Of a DNA stretch of 5,908 nt, positions 5,030-5,908 are shown in pieces. Source of the stretch: Streptococcus mitis (GTDB lineage: Bacteria; Bacillota; Bacilli; Lactobacillales; Streptococcaceae); assembly GCF_009496155.1 (NCBI RefSeq), contig NZ_WIJP01000031.1, positions 1-5,908 of the forward strand, written 5' to 3'. The notes below the pieces were generated by a model, which saw only the letters and a program-made list of their open reading frames with translations, ran no database searches and was not told the DNA's origin. A program made the position numbers and the translations under genes. Position 1 is the stretch's first letter, and each line of letters opens with the position of its first letter.

Positions 5030-5080
5030 ATAGAAATTTTGTTTAGTCTTTGATTTTGTCATGATTATCAAAGACTTTTT
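5030..5080 (+). ncRNA. Predicted ~50-nt antisense (countertranscript) RNA against the operon leader
   Basis: The region runs from the start expected of the extended -10 promoter to the T-run of an intrinsic terminator at 5045-5080, giving an RNA of about 50 nt with no credible reading frame. It would be fully complementary to the leader of the leftward transcript, including the leader-peptide 3' half and its hairpin. The loop begins UUUG, matching the YUNR turn often found in antisense RNA loops. Size, placement and use of the terminator stem as the interacting loop parallel copy-control RNAs of rolling-circle plasmids such as pMV158 RNAII. Its existence is a prediction from promoter and terminator. 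Confidence 0.5.
5045..5080 (+). terminator. Intrinsic terminator of the antisense RNA; leader hairpin on the other strand
   Basis: A perfect 10-bp stem AGTCTTTGAT/ATCAAAGACT (5045-5054, 5067-5076) with a 12-base loop leads into TTTTT on the + strand. On the - strand the same stem is not followed by a T-run, so there it acts as a leader hairpin and not as a terminator. Confidence 0.7.
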
Positions 5081-5097
5081 AATACAATCATAGGCAT
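5068..5097 (-). CDS. Predicted leader peptide (9 aa) ahead of the replication/excision operon
   Basis: ATG at 5097 opens MPMIVLKSL and ends at TGA 5068. GGAGG (5101-5105) lies three bases before the first ATG and nine before the second (Met3, at 5091), so initiation at Met3 giving seven residues is equally possible. The last codons and the stop form the 5' arm of the leader hairpin, so a ribosome finishing this peptide would keep the hairpin open. The layout resembles leader peptides of translation-dependent control. It is too short for any statistical support. Confidence 0.4.
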   Translation of the reverse strand: MPMIVLKSL

Positions 5098-5129
5098 TTA
5101 CCTCCGATAAAATTTTTATTATTTAGAAA

Positions 5130-5146
5130 TGTCGGTTTATCCGACA
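5130..5146. promoter_or_regulatory. Operator 1, TGTCG-N7-CGACA
   Basis: A 17-bp palindrome, TGTCG at 5130-5134 and CGACA at 5142-5146, with a sixth pair inside (TGTCGG/CCGACA). It lies at the expected start of leftward transcription (about -1 to +16), so a bound repressor would block that promoter. The most likely ligand is the XRE protein encoded at 5227. Confidence 0.65.
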
Positions 5147-5151
5147 AATTT

Positions 5152-5180
5152 ATAATACACTCGTTTTTAGAAATTGTCAA
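5152..5180 (-). promoter_or_regulatory. Main leftward promoter of the 153-aa / Rep / integrase block
   Basis: On the - strand a perfect -35 TTGACA (5180-5175) and a -10 TATTAT (5157-5152, one mismatch) are separated by 17 bases. Transcription would begin near 5145, giving a leader of about 155 nt before the 153-aa gene. The promoter is flanked by two matching operators, which suggests strong but repressible expression. Confidence 0.75.
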
Positions 5181-5186
5181 GAAAAA

Positions 5187-5203
5187 TGTCGCAATCTTCG
5201 ACA
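5187..5203. promoter_or_regulatory. Operator 2, TGTCG-N7-CGACA
   Basis: A second 17-bp palindrome with arms TGTCG (5187-5191) and CGACA (5199-5203), extended outward to 9-bp arms AAAATGTCG/CGACATTTT. It shares arms and spacing with operator 1, 57 bases away centre to centre. It lies just upstream of the leftward -35 box and 23 bases before the repressor ATG, so it may mediate both cooperative repression and autoregulation. Confidence 0.7.
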
Positions 5204-5226
5204 TTTTAAATTAATTAGGAGAAAAT

Positions 5227-5679
5227 ATGAGCATTTTTGGAGATAATATAAAGAGATTAAGAAAGAATAAGGGGCTGAAACAACAAGAAATAGCCGAATT
5301 ACTGGGTGTAAAACGAAATACATATAGTGACTGGGAAAATGGAAAGACGGAACCCAAACTGGAAAACGTTGTTAAACTAGCTCAAATTTTTAATACGACT
5401 ACTGATGAGTTGTTAGGACAAACAATATATTCAAAAGCAAAATTAGTTAGATTTTTAGATGACTATGATGTAAGTGATATAAGAAATTGGTCGAAAGAAG
5501 AGAGAGATAGTTTTAAATTTGCCATTTTATTTGAAATAATGCAAAGAAATGATAAAATTGGTTTGCTAAACTTAAAAAATAATTTAATTGTAGAGCATAA
5601 CTTAGATAAAATTGAACGAGAAGTAATTAACACTATTTTTAAAGAAGTGCAATTGGAGTTTCAAGATTTTCCAAATTAA
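5227..5679 (+). CDS. XRE-family (cI-like) transcriptional regulator of the element
   Basis: A 150-residue DNA-binding protein. Residues about 5-62 form a classic HTH_3 domain: NIKRLRKNKGLKQQEIAELL, then GVKRNTYSDWENGKTEP with recognition helix and the conserved WE-G-P pattern, then LAQIFNTTTDELLG. The C-terminal 85 residues are helical and unassigned, probably for dimerisation or signal sensing. There is no HEXXH metalloprotease motif (ImmA type) and no visible LexA/cI-type cleavage motif. The gene diverges from the integrase/Rep block and starts after a good SD (AGGAG, five bases from ATG). Two identical palindromes in its upstream region are its probable operators, so it is most likely the element's repressor and autoregulates. 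A rightward TATAAT exists at 5151-5156 but lacks a good -35. Confidence 0.9.
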   Translation: MSIFGDNIKRLRKNKGLKQQEIAELLGVKRNTYSDWENGKTEPKLENVVKLAQIFNTTTDELLGQTIYSKAKLVRFLDDYDVSDIRNWSKEERDSFKFAILFEIMQRNDKIGLLNLKNNLIVEHNLDKIEREVINTIFKEVQLEFQDFPN

Positions 5680-5767
5680 TATACAATTTAATTAAAATCT
5701 TTGATGAAGTTCAAGCTAGCTATAAATATGTAGAAAATAGTTTATAGGATACTGTAACTAAAAAATG

Positions 5768-5795
5768 GCCTTATCAAGAAGATAAGGCTATTTTT
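5768..5795. terminator. Intrinsic terminator after the repressor gene, bidirectional
   Basis: A perfect 8-bp stem GCCTTATC/GATAAGGC (5768-5775, 5781-5788) with a five-base loop is followed by TATTTTT on the + strand and by CATTTTTT on the - strand. It ends the repressor transcript about 90 bases after the stop and could also stop transcription entering from the right. Confidence 0.85.
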
Positions 5796-5908
5796 CTTTT
5801 ACTCAACTTAATAGTTCACTAGAATTTAGTATCACTTATAAGAGTGTTTTAAAGTTGTATAGTACTCCAATTCATCATTGATTCTCATCATATAAAAAAT
5901 GACAATCT
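5796..5908. other. AT-rich tail without recognisable features
   Basis: After the terminator no reading frame with a ribosome binding site, RNA gene or clear repeat is visible on either strand. GTATAGTA at 5857-5864 matches eight bases at the tRNA-Leu 3' end (551-558), which is too short to call an attachment site. The right end of the element is probably not resolved within the window. Confidence 0.5.

Larger units (their letters stand above)
1471..5795. mobile_element. Integrative mobilizable element (IME)-like module, boundaries unknown
   Basis: The gene set is integrase, DUF3173 protein, 128-aa protein, rolling-circle Rep/MobT-like protein, MerR-like coiled-coil protein and a divergent XRE repressor. 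This is the recombination, replication and control kit of small streptococcal IMEs, or of one end of a larger ICE. All genes except the repressor are on the - strand, closely spaced and apparently driven from a promoter at 5152-5180. No coupling protein, type IV secretion gene, capsid gene or packaging gene is seen. The limits given are those of the flanking terminators, not mapped att sites. The + strand genes at 749-1435 may be element cargo or flanking chromosome. Confidence 0.65.

Noticed and set aside
5045..5080. Transcription attenuator on the - strand (premature stop of the leader)
   Set aside because: The hairpin has no T-run after it on the - strand; it is terminator-like only for + strand transcription.
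5061..5093. Ten-codon + strand frame starting in the antisense RNA loop
   Set aside because: There is no ribosome binding site, and it passes the RNA's own terminator.
5118..5147. A second leftward promoter, TTGTCG-18-AATAAT
   Set aside because: The boxes are weaker than TTGACA-17-TATTAT just upstream, and TTGTCG is explained by the operator arm.
1503..5679. Prophage or phage-satellite interpretation
   Set aside because: No capsid, terminase, packaging or interference gene is visible, and the Rep/MobT plus DUF3173 set fits an IME better.
5675..5747. A second open stretch after the repressor stop in another frame, which could suggest a frameshifted C-terminus
   Set aside because: The repressor ends cleanly at a plausible length, and the extra frame is short, AT-rich and without a start or SD.

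Overview
The window looks like a low-GC Firmicute, most probably a Streptococcus. It opens with the tail of an rRNA-operon-type tRNA cluster in the order fMet-Phe-Tyr-Trp-His-Gln-Leu, with no encoded CCA ends. This order and the initiator tRNA sequence match what I recall of streptococcal rrn operons. The protein genes that follow are AT-rich with strong AGGAG-type ribosome binding sites. The species assignment is inference.

Layout: 1-553, six complete tRNA genes and one partial one on the + strand, closed by a terminator at 564-590. 692-1435, a small + strand accessory cargo: a 48-codon gene of unknown function with its own promoter, a minimal nucleotidyltransferase (MNT) gene, and a short gene that appears broken by a one-base deletion. 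1471-1504, a bidirectional terminator between the cargo and the next block. 1503-4991, a leftward (- strand) block: tyrosine integrase, DUF3173-type small DNA-binding protein (probable excisionase), a 128-aa protein, a rolling-circle Rep/MobT-like initiator-relaxase, an origin-like region rich in inverted repeats, and a 153-aa MerR-like/coiled-coil protein. 4992-5226, a dense control region. 5227-5679, a divergent XRE-family repressor gene followed by a terminator. The final ~110 bases show no gene.

The leftward block plus the repressor reads as a small integrative mobilizable element (IME), or the recombination/replication end of a larger element. The integrase and DUF3173 protein would integrate and excise it. 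The Rep/MobT protein would nick an origin near 4380-4530 for rolling-circle replication and/or transfer. No coupling protein or type IV secretion gene is visible, so conjugation machinery would have to come from elsewhere or lie outside the window. Neither att site can be assigned with confidence.

The most interesting part is the control region. A near-consensus leftward promoter (TTGACA-17-TATTAT, 5152-5180) is bracketed by two copies of a 17-bp operator, TGTCG-N7-CGACA. Its ~155-nt leader carries a nine-codon peptide with a good SD, ending inside a perfect 10-bp hairpin. On the opposite strand, an extended -10 promoter (TGGTATAAT) and an intrinsic terminator define a predicted ~50-nt antisense RNA that covers the same hairpin. 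This resembles antisense copy-number control in rolling-circle plasmids, here placed in front of the replication/excision operon of an integrated element and combined with a repressor.
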